DNA of 64,000 nucleotides. Origin: an uncultured Paludibaculum sp. (GTDB lineage Bacteria; Acidobacteriota; Terriglobia; Bryobacterales; Bryobacteraceae). The stretch is from assembly GCF_963665245.1 (NCBI RefSeq), contig NZ_OY762269.1, positions 3,168,501 to 3,232,500 on the forward strand. The letters run 5' to 3'. Positions 51,671-61,721 of the stretch are shown here, piece by piece (the first letter of the stretch is position 1; each line of letters begins with the position of its first letter). The notes beneath the pieces were generated by a model. That model was not told the DNA's origin. It made no database searches and was given only the letters and a program-made list of their open reading frames with translations. The position numbers and the translations under genes are program-made.

Positions 51671-54600
51671 TCATGGCGCTTCGACGGTGAACCTTTGGGG
51701 TGCCAGCGTCACACGCGCACTCGGATTGTAGTAGTCATACAACGTCGACGCAGCCGCCTTAGCACGCATGGAATACCGCAATCGAAAGGCAAATTGAAAC
51801 TGGGTTTCACCGCCCGTCGACGGCCACAGGTAGGCCACGACCCGGTCTGGAAGAACCTCGTATCTCCAGAGGCCGGTTCGACTGGCGATGGCCGCCTCCA
51901 GACTCGAACGATCGACATCCGCACCCGGTGGCAGCCCAATCTCGGCTAACATCATGCCGTAGGAACCGGTGGAGGTGCGCCGCGCGGACACGCGGGCCAC
52001 CACAGCTTCGCCTATGTCGGGATTGGTTTTACTGAGGGCAACCTGCAACTTGAGCGACTCCGGGGCATCAGTATGGGCATCCCATGGTACGTAGTACGTC
52101 GTTACCAGTTGTGCCATAGCCAGGGAGCCTCCTTGTTTCGCGAAACGGAACTCGTTCGCGCCCGCCACGAGATGGCGGGACAGGTCAGTGGACTTTGCGT
52201 CGATCCGCACTGGATTGCCGTTAACCAAGAGTTCTACGGCGACTGCTCCTCCGCCCCCCTGTGCCGCCATAGTCAAGACGTCCAGCACACGCACCGTAGC
52301 CTGCGTCGAATACCATAGCCCGGATTCATCTTTGGCACGCAGCAGGTAAATCAACCCGCCCTGGATCATGGCCGCGGTTGCGGGTACAGAGATGCCGGCG
52401 TCCTTGGCGGTGATCATCGCCCGAACTGCATTGGCTGTCGTCTCGACCGTGCCAGCAGGTCCCCACCCACGAAAAGGGGTATTGCTCTCGCTGGACCACG
52501 AGACCGAATCATGATCGTTTTGAGCAAGCGAAGCGAGTTTCTGGAGTGCGCTCCTGACTGCGTCATCCTCATGTAGAGCTAAGGCGAGCAAAACCTCCTG
52601 CGAGAGGATATACGGATCGTTCCGGCCACTCTGGAATCCATCCTTGATGCCAGCAGGAACAACGCCACTATCCAGTGCATATTCAGCCATCGAACGAAGG
52701 ATGTATGCTCGGTAGCGGCCGGTCGTTCGCGGCAATTGTTGTGTCAACCACAGCGCAGCGGAACTGATTGGGAACTGATCGACGGTGATGTAGCGTTTCG
52801 CTGCAAGCAGGAAATCAAGGGCGTAAGCAGTTAATGCTGTATCCGGATCACCTGATCCGAAATATGTGAACCCACCGGACGGAGAGCGGTACCCAAGAAG
52901 CCGGTCATATCCCTTTTGCAGGTATGCAAGTGCTCTCCGGCGTAGTTGGGGGTCGATCTTCCCGCCGCTCGCCGCGTACCGCAATAGCAGCAAATTTGGA
53001 AAGGTGGATGAGATGGTCTGCTCGGCACATCCATACGGCTTTTTGAGTATTTCTTCGGGACTGTCGATGATGTGTGAAAGCAGATCAGGGTATACGCGCA
53101 ACGTTGTCGTGGCCGATCCTGGAAGTGCATCGGGCGGAATTACGACGTTGATCGAGGATTCCTTGTCGAACAGGTTATTACGTACGGCGGTTATCTGGCG
53201 GCCATCAGGGTGAACCTGAATCACCTTCCTCACAGCATCGTGATCTTGATTGCTTCGGGCCGCGATTTCCTGACGCCCCTTCTCGATAGCTGCAACGGCC
53301 TTGAGCCGGAAAGCCTGTATGGCAGTGCCGCCTGCGTCCACGTGCGCGATCCTGTCCGGTTGGCCAGACAGGTGAAACCAGGGTTCCTGCCCCATTGTGA
53401 GCCTGATCTGCTGGCGCTGATCGGAATAGTTTCGGACAACCACCGGGAGCGAAATCTCATCTCCTGTTGTCAGGACCGAAGGAGGGTCAAGCTCCACAAA
53501 GAAAGGTTGGAACGCTTGAATCCGGTCGTCTGCGGATGCGATCAGGCCGTCAATCGTGGATCCGGTTGCGGACACTCTCCACGTGGTTATGCTATCCGCC
53601 ATCCGGAAGTGGACTTCGGCCGTGCCGTTCCGGTCTGTTTCCAGTAGCGGCAGCCATAAGAGGGTCTCGGGAAAGTGCTCACGAACGCGGCCGCCGGTCG
53701 CGGGTGGCGGAGGAGGCGCGCGTTTATACATCGGTGTGACGATCATCGCCATAGATGTTTGGATCTCGGGCGCCGAGCCGGCAACTTCAATCTGTTCAAG
53801 CACGGAGGCGATCTGTAGCGTTGCCGTGACGTGTGCAATCATGCCGACCCGCACGACGACATGGCGTGCGACGAACAACTGGAATTCGGCCGATTCAGCG
53901 GTGAGGACATACTCCCCCGGCGGGATAGAGAAGAGCAAGTACTCGCCGTTTGCGTCAGTCCGCGCCTCGAATACGGCTCCTTTCCCTGCTGCCGTTGCCC
54001 TAACCGTCGCACGAGGAACAACGGCTCCAGCTGGATCGACAACCCTGCCCTGAATGCCAGCTCGGCTGTTCAACGTACGCCGAGTGCCCGCCGGGCCGGC
54101 GACCGCGGACAGTTCATCCTGCTCCGCGGCCGCAAACGTCGCGACTACGAAGTCATCGTCCGACCCAGCCTTTCCGTCGGGACCGGCACTGATGAGCATA
54201 ACCACTGGAACCTGAACAACGCGCCCTCCGCTGACCTTTCCCATGCTGTCGGATAGACGGACGGCCTTCGCGGAAAATGAAACCGAGTAACGCCTGCCCC
54301 ACGGATCCCGGACCCGTGCCGGGCTGATTCGCGCTGCCCGTAGCACTGAGTCGAACTCAGCTTGGGACTGGGGAAATGTGGCATAGGCCAGAGCCGATCG
54401 GATCGCGCCTGCGGTCGCATCGAAATACCGCCAGGATTCAAAGAATATCTTCTGATCGTCCGCCGTCCCAAAACGCTTGTCCGGTCCGGCGCTGATGAAC
54501 TCCAGGTGGCGCTGCTCCCGTTGAACTGTGAACACCGGCCGAAGCGGCGTATCCCAAGGATCAACTATTCCCGACGGATTCCAGCCACTCGCTGCCATGA

Positions 54601-56992
54601 ACCGGCGGAACTGGCCGTCTTCCGTTGGGCAGTTCCCGACACTGATACAACGCCTCCAGCTATTTCGGTACGGCGAGAGTCGTTTATCGAAGGCGGGGCC
54701 GTAGATCGATCCGAGTCGCGCGGTCTCGTACATGTACGGAAAGAAGACCCAACGTTCCCTTGAACCCTTGTTCAGCGTGGCAGCGGCCAGGATCTGCGCT
54801 TCTGTGGAATTGCCGTCAAGGAGGTCGAGTTCGTCAAACTCTTCCGAGCCATTCCGGAGCCAGTAATAAACAGGCCGGTGGCTTTGTGCCCTTTGTTCCG
54901 ATGCGTCATCAATCACCACAAGACCGAGAGCGGCCTCGACCGGCGTGCCGTCGGCAGCTGTCACCTTCACTTTCAACGAAGCGTCTGCGCCAGGACGGTA
55001 CGTCCTCTCGGCTGACTGGAGCTCGACTCGGATGGGCGACTTCGTCGGATAGTAAACTCGGAAGGTATCAAAAACACCTTGCGAAAAAGAGGCCAGCTCG
55101 TCCAAGCTGGCATCCTGCCGCACCACTTGTACCTCAACAGTTTCGCCAAAGTCGGGCTTGAACGGGATCGTTATCTCGGCCCTACCATTGACCAGGCGCA
55201 CAGGAAACCAGTCAAGTAAACTTCCATGCGCTGTCACTATCACCTGGACGGTTCCAGACGGGTCGGTTGACGTTACCCTCGCGATCATCGGATCACCACG
55301 CCGGTATAGCGCCTTGTCCGTCTTGACCGTGATCCCAGGAGAGTTAATTTCGTCGTATTCTCGCTTCGTCTCCCCGGTCTGGCCGGAGCCATCGGTGGCC
55401 GCGAAGTGCAACGCGGCCTCGCCCGTGCCGTCCAAGGCCGAAAGCCGAAAATCTCGAACTTCGGCGAGCCCACTCTTGCTGGTCCGAATCGTCCTCACAA
55501 GGCTACCCAGCGCGCTCCCGCTCTTTCCGGCTTCGCGAATCTGAACCTCGCATTCCGCCGGGGTTCCGTCGGCATAGTGCGTTTGGACGTAGAACGTGCG
55601 CGGCAGGGCGGCTGACAACGCCTCGTCACGCATGACCTCAATCCAAATTGGCCGGTCGGAAACCTGCAGCGTGATGGGGCGTGATTCACTTCGGCGGCTC
55701 GTGGCGTCCGTTACGGTGGCAAGATAATGGACGGCGGCACAGGCCGGCGGCACCGCCATAGTCAGGGTTGCTTTGCCCCCAGGGCCCAACGACGTCTCGA
55801 TGCGCTCACCGACAGTATCGATGCTGCCGTTGTTTGCCCCCCAGCATGACTTCGCTTCGCGGGTGATCTGCACCGAACCATTGAGGACCGGCTCACCAAA
55901 TATGTACCGTGCCTCGACTTCGAGCACGGGTGTTTGCCCTGCAAGATAAAACCTGCGATCAGATTTCACTCGAACTTCAAACGCGGGCAACTCGTAACGG
56001 CTAATGTCGAACGTCGCCGAACTCGCCCCTATGTCCGGGGCGTCAATGGCAGCGACATCGACCCGGTACCTGCCGAGAGCTGCGTTGTCAGGAATGGCCC
56101 AGTCGGCAGCCACAATGCCGAACCGGGAGGTCCGCAGCGTCGTAGCAAACAGCGTTGCCGACCGTTCGTCGGTTACCCTGATGCTAACTGGAGAATCGGC
56201 AAGAGCCCGTGCTCGTGAGTTCAGGAGGATCGCGCGAATATGCAGCACCTGTCCTGGTTGGTATAGTCCCCGATCCGTAGCCACATGGACTTTGCCGAAA
56301 GGGTCTATCTCGATCTCCAATTCGGCCCTGTGGATGTATCCTCGGCCATTCCCGGTCACTTCAATCCGAGCATCCTCAATACGGCGTGGAGAGGCGGGTA
56401 CGTCGAACGCGGCGAATCCTCTCTCGTCAGAAACGGCCTTTCCACAATCCGCTGCTCCTGCTGTTCCGGACAGGAGTCGGGCGCTCAACTCGACATTGGC
56501 GAGCGGTTGTTCGGTGATAGGGTGAACAGCACGGACTAGAAGTTTGTATCTCTCACTGTCCGGCGATAGCCGCGGCTGGTCGATCTGGATCCTGAAGATA
56601 TTCGACTTCAGGGCTGAGATGGAGGCGATCCCTTTCACCACCTCGCCGTCGGCCGCCACTACGCGATACCGAATTCGGTTCCAAAGCAAGTCCGCGCGCT
56701 TCTTCTCGCCAAATCGTGACCAGCCGATTGGCAGCGTTATAGTCGCGCGGCCGCTTTTCGGATCGATCAGGGTTTGCTTGTGACCCGTAGCGAGAATGCC
56801 ATCTTTCTCGTCCAGCCATTCGACTTTCACGTCGGCCCGGACTGGTTCGTGGCCTCGGTGTAGCTGGAGTGTGACCTCAGAACTGCTGCTCATCACCTGG
56901 ATGCTACATTCCGCCTCGTTTACCGGGGTCAACGCCGGGTCCATCGCGTACATCGCAATAGCCGCCGCAGCGATCATCAAGAAGAGGCGCAT
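51671..56992 (-). CDS. Alpha-2-macroglobulin family protein with chimeric insert
   Basis: 1,773-residue exported protease inhibitor. A signal peptide (about 1-18, no lipobox) is followed by macroglobulin (MG) beta domains to about 700, then an atypical 400-residue segment at the bait-region position, then the C-terminal core. The thioester motif YGCAEQ is at 1320-1325 (Cys1322, Gln1325), so covalent trapping looks possible. Inside the insert are two pseudopilin/GspG-like stretches (VDPWDTP...ISAGPDKRFGTADD near 810-846, and RDPWGRRYSV...ISAGPDGKAGSDDD near 895-948), a carboxypeptidase-regulatory-like domain (about 978-1062), an Oar-receptor-like linker (VLEQIEVAGSAPEIQT) and an APPPPPAT hinge. 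No pbpC gene is adjacent. Confidence 0.88.
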   Translation of the reverse strand: MRLFLMIAAAAIAMYAMDPALTPVNEAECSIQVMSSSSEVTLQLHRGHEPVRADVKVEWLDEKDGILATGHKQTLIDPKSGRATITLPIGWSRFGEKKRADLLWNRIRYRVVAADGEVVKGIASISALKSNIFRIQIDQPRLSPDSERYKLLVRAVHPITEQPLANVELSARLLSGTAGAADCGKAVSDERGFAAFDVPASPRRIEDARIEVTGNGRGYIHRAELEIEIDPFGKVHVATDRGLYQPGQVLHIRAILLNSRARALADSPVSIRVTDERSATLFATTLRTSRFGIVAADWAIPDNAALGRYRVDVAAIDAPDIGASSATFDISRYELPAFEVRVKSDRRFYLAGQTPVLEVEARYIFGEPVLNGSVQITREAKSCWGANNGSIDTVGERIETSLGPGGKATLTMAVPPACAAVHYLATVTDATSRRSESRPITLQVSDRPIWIEVMRDEALSAALPRTFYVQTHYADGTPAECEVQIREAGKSGSALGSLVRTIRTSKSGLAEVRDFRLSALDGTGEAALHFAATDGSGQTGETKREYDEINSPGITVKTDKALYRRGDPMIARVTSTDPSGTVQVIVTAHGSLLDWFPVRLVNGRAEITIPFKPDFGETVEVQVVRQDASLDELASFSQGVFDTFRVYYPTKSPIRVELQSAERTYRPGADASLKVKVTAADGTPVEAALGLVVIDDASEQRAQSHRPVYYWLRNGSEEFDELDLLDGNSTEAQILAAATLNKGSRERWVFFPYMYETARLGSIYGPAFDKRLSPYRNSWRRCISVGNCPTEDGQFRRFMAASGWNPSGIVDPWDTPLRPVFTVQREQRHLEFISAGPDKRFGTADDQKIFFESWRYFDATAGAIRSALAYATFPQSQAEFDSVLRAARISPARVRDPWGRRYSVSFSAKAVRLSDSMGKVSGGRVVQVPVVMLISAGPDGKAGSDDDFVVATFAAAEQDELSAVAGPAGTRRTLNSRAGIQGRVVDPAGAVVPRATVRATAAGKGAVFEARTDANGEYLLFSIPPGEYVLTAESAEFQLFVARHVVVRVGMIAHVTATLQIASVLEQIEVAGSAPEIQTSMAMIVTPMYKRAPPPPPATGGRVREHFPETLLWLPLLETDRNGTAEVHFRMADSITTWRVSATGSTIDGLIASADDRIQAFQPFFVELDPPSVLTTGDEISLPVVVRNYSDQRQQIRLTMGQEPWFHLSGQPDRIAHVDAGGTAIQAFRLKAVAAIEKGRQEIAARSNQDHDAVRKVIQVHPDGRQITAVRNNLFDKESSINVVIPPDALPGSATTTLRVYPDLLSHIIDSPEEILKKPYGCAEQTISSTFPNLLLLRYAASGGKIDPQLRRRALAYLQKGYDRLLGYRSPSGGFTYFGSGDPDTALTAYALDFLLAAKRYITVDQFPISSAALWLTQQLPRTTGRYRAYILRSMAEYALDSGVVPAGIKDGFQSGRNDPYILSQEVLLALALHEDDAVRSALQKLASLAQNDHDSVSWSSESNTPFRGWGPAGTVETTANAVRAMITAKDAGISVPATAAMIQGGLIYLLRAKDESGLWYSTQATVRVLDVLTMAAQGGGGAVAVELLVNGNPVRIDAKSTDLSRHLVAGANEFRFAKQGGSLAMAQLVTTYYVPWDAHTDAPESLKLQVALSKTNPDIGEAVVARVSARRTSTGSYGMMLAEIGLPPGADVDRSSLEAAIASRTGLWRYEVLPDRVVAYLWPSTGGETQFQFAFRLRYSMRAKAAASTLYDYYNPSARVTLAPQRFTVEAP

Positions 56993-57017
56993 TGTCTATC
57001 CGTTAGCTCACTAGATT

Positions 57018-57076
57018 ACCGGCTTTCTCTGCCGGTTGCCGTCTGACCAACCGGTGTTTTGGCAACATCTGGTCAG
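57018..57076. promoter_or_regulatory. Two stem-loops between the A2M and Oar receptor genes
   Basis: ACCGGC-TTTCTCT-GCCGGT (57018-57036) is a perfect 6-bp hairpin. CTGACCA (57043-57049) and TGGTCAG (57070-57076) form a perfect 7-bp inverted repeat. They lie 25-85 bp upstream of the leftward alpha-2-macroglobulin gene and may be leader or operator structures. Confidence 0.4.
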
Positions 57077-57204
57077 AAGTTACAGGGCCAACTGCCCGAT
57101 CAGGTTGTGGTGGGCCGCCTGGAGTAGCATTTTCAAACCCGCCAGATCTGTGTGCCGGCACCAAGCTTCATTAAACGATCGTAATCCCAATAACGAATGA
57201 TGGA

Positions 57205-57233
57205 GAGATTTCGATCTCGTGATCGGATATAAT
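57205..57233 (+). promoter_or_regulatory. Candidate promoter of the Oar-like receptor
   Basis: Perfect -10 TATAAT at 57228-57233, 74 bp before the start codon. The -35 position is occupied by the hairpin GAGAT-TTCG-ATCTC (57205-57218) rather than a consensus hexamer. Confidence 0.45.
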
Positions 57234-57306
57234 GCGGCCACCTGAAGTCATTAGAACCCCGTCAAGGTGAGTCCGCCTGGGACGGGATCAGTAATAGAGG
57301 TTAGCC

Positions 57307-60300
57307 ATGAAGCTCAAACCCGTCTGGATCGCGCTAGCGATCCTGGTTCTGTCTGCTACGCTCGCGTTCTCGCAAGCCGTAAATGGAACTCTCCTCGGAA
57401 CCATCACCGACGCCAGCGGCGCTACCGTGCCGAATGCGAAGGTCACGATCACAGAGACGAATACGGGAACAACCCGCTCGTTGCAAACCAATGAAAGCGG
57501 CAACTACGTTTTCTCCGACGTTCCGCCCGGACTCTATACCGTCGCGGCGGAGTTGACGGGATTTAAGCGGTCATCACGGCCCGGCGTTGAACTCACCATC
57601 AACAGCTCTCCCCGCGTGGACCTCGTCCTCCAGCCCGGTAACGTGTCCGAGAGCATCGAGGTGACCGCGGCCACCCCGCTGCTGCAGACCGACCGCGCCG
57701 ACACCGGCAGCCAGTTGACCACCGTACAAACCGCCAACCTGCCGCTCGGCACCGGACGCAACTACCAGAACCTGCTGAACCTGGTACCCGGCACCACCCG
57801 CGCCTCCTATCAGCACTCGCAGTTTTTTAACGCCGCCAACTCCCTGCAGACGCAGGTGAACGGCAACATGCGCCAGGGCAACAACTACATGATCGAGGGT
57901 GTGGACAATAACCAGCGCACCGGCCTGCTGCAGATCATGGTCCCCCCGATCGAAGCCATCCAGACCGTAGCCGTATCGACGTCCAACTTCGACGCCGAAC
58001 TCGGCCGCGCCTCCGGCGCCGTCACCAACGTCCAGCTGAAGTCCGGCGGCAACGATCTCCATGGCTCCGGCTACGAGTTCCTGCGCAACAGCGAGTTTAA
58101 CGCCCGTAACTTCTTCGATCCGTCCATCGGCCACCAGAGCTACAACTACCTCGGCGGCAACATCGGCGGCGCCATCGTTAAGAACAAGCTGTTCTTCTTC
58201 GGCGACTACCTGCGCGTCTGGGATCACCAGAGCAATACCAATCAGGTCAGCATTCCTCAGACGGATCTCCGCACCGGCAATCTGAAGCGGTCGACGTCGG
58301 CGATATACGATCCGGCCACCGGCGCCGCTGACGGCACGGGGCGCACGCAATTCCCAGACAATATCATTCCAAGCAGCCGCATTAATCCCATCTCGACCAA
58401 ACTCCTGGCCCTGGTGCCCCAGCCCAACCTCGGCAGCGGCGACACCAACAACTACTTCTCGCTCCTGCCCTTCAAGAAGGACAGCGACTCGTTCGATTAC
58501 AAGATGGATTGGAACATCTCCGACAAAGACCGCCTGACGGGCCGTTTTAGCTACGCTCGTCCGGTCACCTACCAGGCCCCCATCTTCGGCATCGCCGGCG
58601 GACCCACGCAGGGATCAGGCGGCGCCTTCGCCGGCACCGGCATCCAGAAGACCTACAGTGCCGGCTTGAACTACAACCGGATGGTGACGAATACGCTGAT
58701 GACCGAAGTTCGTCTCGGCATTGCACACTACAACAACGTCGCGCAGAACTCCGACTACGGCACAAAAGCATCGGAGTCGCTCGGCATCCCGGGCATCAAC
58801 CTCGATGAGTATTCCAGCGGCATCGTCGGCCTCATCCTGGGCGGCGGCTACAACGATTACATGATCGGCTACGTGAACAGCCTCCCCTGGAAGCGCGCCG
58901 AAGCCAATATCGATGTCGTCAATTCGTGGACCAAGAACTTCTCCAACCACACCATCAAGTGGGGCGCCGACATCCGCCGCGTTCGTGATGAGCTGCTCCA
59001 GATGCAGACGTTCAGCTCGCGCGGTCTCTACCGGTTCGCCGATGGCCAGACTTCTACCCCGGGCGCCAAGACGTCGTTCATGAACAACGTCGCCAGCTTC
59101 CTGCTCGACACCCCGAGCCAGGCTGGACGCGATCTCGCCACCTACTTCCCCGCCTATCGCGCGTGGAACTACTTCTTCTACGCCCAGGACACCTGGGTCG
59201 TGAACTCCAAGTTGACGGTGAACATCGGCCTGCGCTACGAGCTCTATCCGCCGGCCACGCCGCGGCTCGCGAAGGGCTTCTCCAACTACAACTTCGTCAA
59301 CAACACGTTGGAAGTGGCTGGCGTGGGCAGCGTGCCGATGAACCTCGGTATCGAGAACCACAAGAACTACCTCGCGCCCCGCACCGGCGTTGCTTACCGC
59401 TTCAACGACAAAACGGTGATCCGCACGGGCTTCGGCATCAGCTATACCCCGTTCCCGGATAACAGCTACGCCTACAACTACCCCGTCCGCGCGAACAACC
59501 AGTTTGATCCCGCGGTCGCCAGCTACGGCGCGGCTGTTCTGCCCAACGGCCAGACAGCCACGTTCCAGAACGGCTTCCCAGCCCCCATCCAGGTCGACAT
59601 CCCCACGGACGGCATCATCAAAAACCCGCCCATCAGCTCCTCCTACAACGTCGTCAATAAGAGCTTCAAGAACCCCTCCGTGGTCAGCTGGAACTTCGCC
59701 GTTCAGCGCCAACTGCCGGGCAACTTTGTTCTCGACCTGACGTACGTCGGCAGCCACGGCGTGGACCAGGTTGTGAACTACAACCTCAACGCCGGCATGG
59801 TGCTCGGAGCTGGCAACAACGGCCGTGCGCAGTACCCCACCCTCAAGCGCACTGCGGACACCAACCTGCTCTTCGCCGGATTCTCAACCAGCTACAACGC
59901 CCTTCAGGTGAAACTGGACCGCCGCTTCACCAACGGTATCGCGGTCACCACGGCATACACCTACGGCAAGGGCATGGGCTTCCAGCAGGGCGACGACGGC
60001 GGCCCGCGTTTCTACATCAACTTCCGCCGCAACTACGCGCGGAACGACTTCGACCGCACCCACACCTTCGTGCAGAGCTATGTGTACGAACTCCCGTTCG
60101 GCCACGGCAAGCGTTGGCTCACCTCGGGCATCGGCGCAGCCACTCTGGGCGGATGGCGGATCAATGGCGTCCTGACACTCATGACGGGCACGCCGATGTG
60201 GTTCGGTTACAGCTCCACGAATCTGAATGCTCCTGGCAATTCCCAGACCCCGGACATCGTGGCGCCCATCCAGATCCTGCACGGGATCAACAAGGGCAAT

Positions 60301-60588
60301 CAGTGGTTCAGCACCTCGAGCTTTGCGGCTCCTGTGGGCACGGTGTTCGGCAATGCCGGACGCAACCTGCTCTCGGGCCCGGGCTTCTTCAATCTCGACG
60401 CGTCCATCTTCAAGCTCTTCAAGCTGACCGAACGGCTGAATCTGGAAGTGCGCGGAGAGAGCTTCAGCGTGACCAATACGCCGCAGTTCAACAACCCGAA
60501 TACAACGCTGGGTGACGCAAACTTCGGCTTCGTCACCGGTGCGGGCGGCGCCCGCGGTCTGCAGTTGGGCCTCAAGCTCAACTTCTAG
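57307..60588 (+). CDS. Oar-like TonB-dependent receptor with carboxypeptidase-like N-domain
   Basis: 1,093-residue outer-membrane receptor. The signal peptide ends at LAFSQ. A carboxypeptidase-regulatory-like fold (about 27-105: GTLLGTITDASGATVPNAKV) is followed by a linker with SESIEVTAATPLLQT, a plug with QVNGNMRQGNNYMIEGVDNN, and a barrel ending GLQLGLKLNF. AGAGG precedes the ATG. Like the 19-22 kb receptor it belongs to the large group proposed to import oligosaccharides. It is followed by its own terminator and is a single-gene unit. Confidence 0.94.
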   Translation: MKLKPVWIALAILVLSATLAFSQAVNGTLLGTITDASGATVPNAKVTITETNTGTTRSLQTNESGNYVFSDVPPGLYTVAAELTGFKRSSRPGVELTINSSPRVDLVLQPGNVSESIEVTAATPLLQTDRADTGSQLTTVQTANLPLGTGRNYQNLLNLVPGTTRASYQHSQFFNAANSLQTQVNGNMRQGNNYMIEGVDNNQRTGLLQIMVPPIEAIQTVAVSTSNFDAELGRASGAVTNVQLKSGGNDLHGSGYEFLRNSEFNARNFFDPSIGHQSYNYLGGNIGGAIVKNKLFFFGDYLRVWDHQSNTNQVSIPQTDLRTGNLKRSTSAIYDPATGAADGTGRTQFPDNIIPSSRINPISTKLLALVPQPNLGSGDTNNYFSLLPFKKDSDSFDYKMDWNISDKDRLTGRFSYARPVTYQAPIFGIAGGPTQGSGGAFAGTGIQKTYSAGLNYNRMVTNTLMTEVRLGIAHYNNVAQNSDYGTKASESLGIPGINLDEYSSGIVGLILGGGYNDYMIGYVNSLPWKRAEANIDVVNSWTKNFSNHTIKWGADIRRVRDELLQMQTFSSRGLYRFADGQTSTPGAKTSFMNNVASFLLDTPSQAGRDLATYFPAYRAWNYFFYAQDTWVVNSKLTVNIGLRYELYPPATPRLAKGFSNYNFVNNTLEVAGVGSVPMNLGIENHKNYLAPRTGVAYRFNDKTVIRTGFGISYTPFPDNSYAYNYPVRANNQFDPAVASYGAAVLPNGQTATFQNGFPAPIQVDIPTDGIIKNPPISSSYNVVNKSFKNPSVVSWNFAVQRQLPGNFVLDLTYVGSHGVDQVVNYNLNAGMVLGAGNNGRAQYPTLKRTADTNLLFAGFSTSYNALQVKLDRRFTNGIAVTTAYTYGKGMGFQQGDDGGPRFYINFRRNYARNDFDRTHTFVQSYVYELPFGHGKRWLTSGIGAATLGGWRINGVLTLMTGTPMWFGYSSTNLNAPGNSQTPDIVAPIQILHGINKGNQWFSTSSFAAPVGTVFGNAGRNLLSGPGFFNLDASIFKLFKLTERLNLEVRGESFSVTNTPQFNNPNTTLGDANFGFVTGAGGARGLQLGLKLNF

Positions 60589-60614
60589 CCCGCGAGTTCA
60601 CCGTTTGTTGATCC

Positions 60615-60650
60615 AAGGCGCCGCGGCCCACCAAGGCTGCGGCGCCTTTT
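60615..60650 (+). terminator. Rho-independent terminator after the Oar-like receptor
   Basis: AAGGCGCCGCGGCC pairs with GGCTGCGGCGCCTT (13 of 14 pairs), closing a short loop, followed by TTTT. It lies 27 bp after the stop codon. Confidence 0.83.
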
Positions 60651-60790
60651 CTCAGGCTGGCGGCAGAAGGGGCACGACGATCGGGTGAAAGCGGTTTGAC
60701 ATCAGGTCCAAGCCGAGATCGGAAGTCTGTCCACGGCGCGCACCACCATAACGTCACGTCCACCGCCCGGTGGGGCAGGATTCATCCCTC

Positions 60791-60808
60791 GCGGGACTTC
60801 AGTCCCGC
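60791..60808. repeat. TTCAG hairpin (REP-like)
   Basis: GCGGGACTTCAGTCCCGC is a perfect 8-bp stem around TC. It is related in core and size to the pair at 49632-49662. Confidence 0.55.
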
Positions 60809-60937
60809 CCCTTCGCAACTCCCGAAACTCCGCGGTTTGATTGCACGAGCCCGAAACGCGGCGCGTCGGGCCCCGGAATGAGCCTCTAGCTTTCCTGAAG
60901 ATCTTGTTGTACTCCACAACCGAGGGAAGATCTTAGC

Positions 60938-61276
60938 TTGAGCTTCCTTGAAATGATCTTTGGCAAGAGATCTCCACCAGCGAAGGTCACTCCTGAGCCA
61001 GTTTTGGTGATGACTCAGGATCAGCGAGTCATTGTGGAGATGACATTGCGCGCCTCTCTGGGACAATTTTGTGCCACGAGCCGCCGAAATATTGTGGCCC
61101 TGGGAGCGTTTTACAGGCGCATTCCAATGGCAGGGACAATAGCTGGAGGGCTATCAAACGGCAAGACTCTTCAGTCATGCGCATCAAGTGCCGGAATGCT
61201 GCAGTTAGGCGACGCGCAATCGTCAGGCTATGACTGCATCACCATTATAGTATGTGGGCACGAGATCGTAAACTAG
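60938..61276 (+). CDS. Hypothetical small protein in AT-richer DNA
   Basis: Open frame of 112 residues with a TTG start and GAGGGA about 11 bases upstream. The N-terminus (SFLEMIFGKRSPPAKV) looks protein-like. The rest has no recognised domain. Base composition is clearly less GC-rich than neighbouring genes, which could mean foreign origin or no coding function. A real gene is possible but not secure. Confidence 0.35.
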   Translation: MSFLEMIFGKRSPPAKVTPEPVLVMTQDQRVIVEMTLRASLGQFCATSRRNIVALGAFYRRIPMAGTIAGGLSNGKTLQSCASSAGMLQLGDAQSSGYDCITIIVCGHEIVN

Positions 61277-61721
61277 CAATCCGACGTTTGGTTAGAAACT
61301 CAAATATTGACCGGTGGACTAAGAGCCCATAAATGCGTGGGAACGACATTTCGGAGAGATTGAGGAGTGGGATATTAGTAAGATTCTCTAAGCGCCATAA
61401 AACTGCTACCACACTAGGCAAGGCGATTGGGTTGTACGGGTGGCTTCGCTCGGATGCGGCAGGGGAGAGTGTAGCCACTGTAGGCGCCGTCCTGCGATAG
61501 TACCCTGCGGCCGCTGGCGTGCCTTGGCCGTCAACGCGGGCGGTTGCGATACGCTGCTGCAAGTTGGTACGCCACCCCACTTCTCCCCTATTTGTCGCAT
61601 TAAGCTTTCTTCATTTCGCGCTCATCTAACTTTATTTTTCCCTCTTTTTCAATACCTTGCGGCCGACACCCCCTAAAACTCTGGGAACCGTCCTCTACAA
61701 ATCTCTCCGAGGTACAAACTG
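61277..61721. other. Gene-free stretch of mixed composition
   Basis: No supported gene. An AT-rich part (about 61280-61420), a GC-rich middle (61430-61570) and a T-rich part (61600-61660) alternate. This suggests patched or decayed DNA. Confidence 0.4.

Noticed and set aside
54145..54625. Pseudopilin-like stretches as separate genes
   Set aside because: They are in one continuous frame with the alpha-2-macroglobulin from 56992 to 51671, without an internal start, prepilin leader or stop.
57018..57036. Intrinsic terminator
   Set aside because: The hairpin is perfect but lacks a T run on either strand and sits at the 5' side of both flanking genes.
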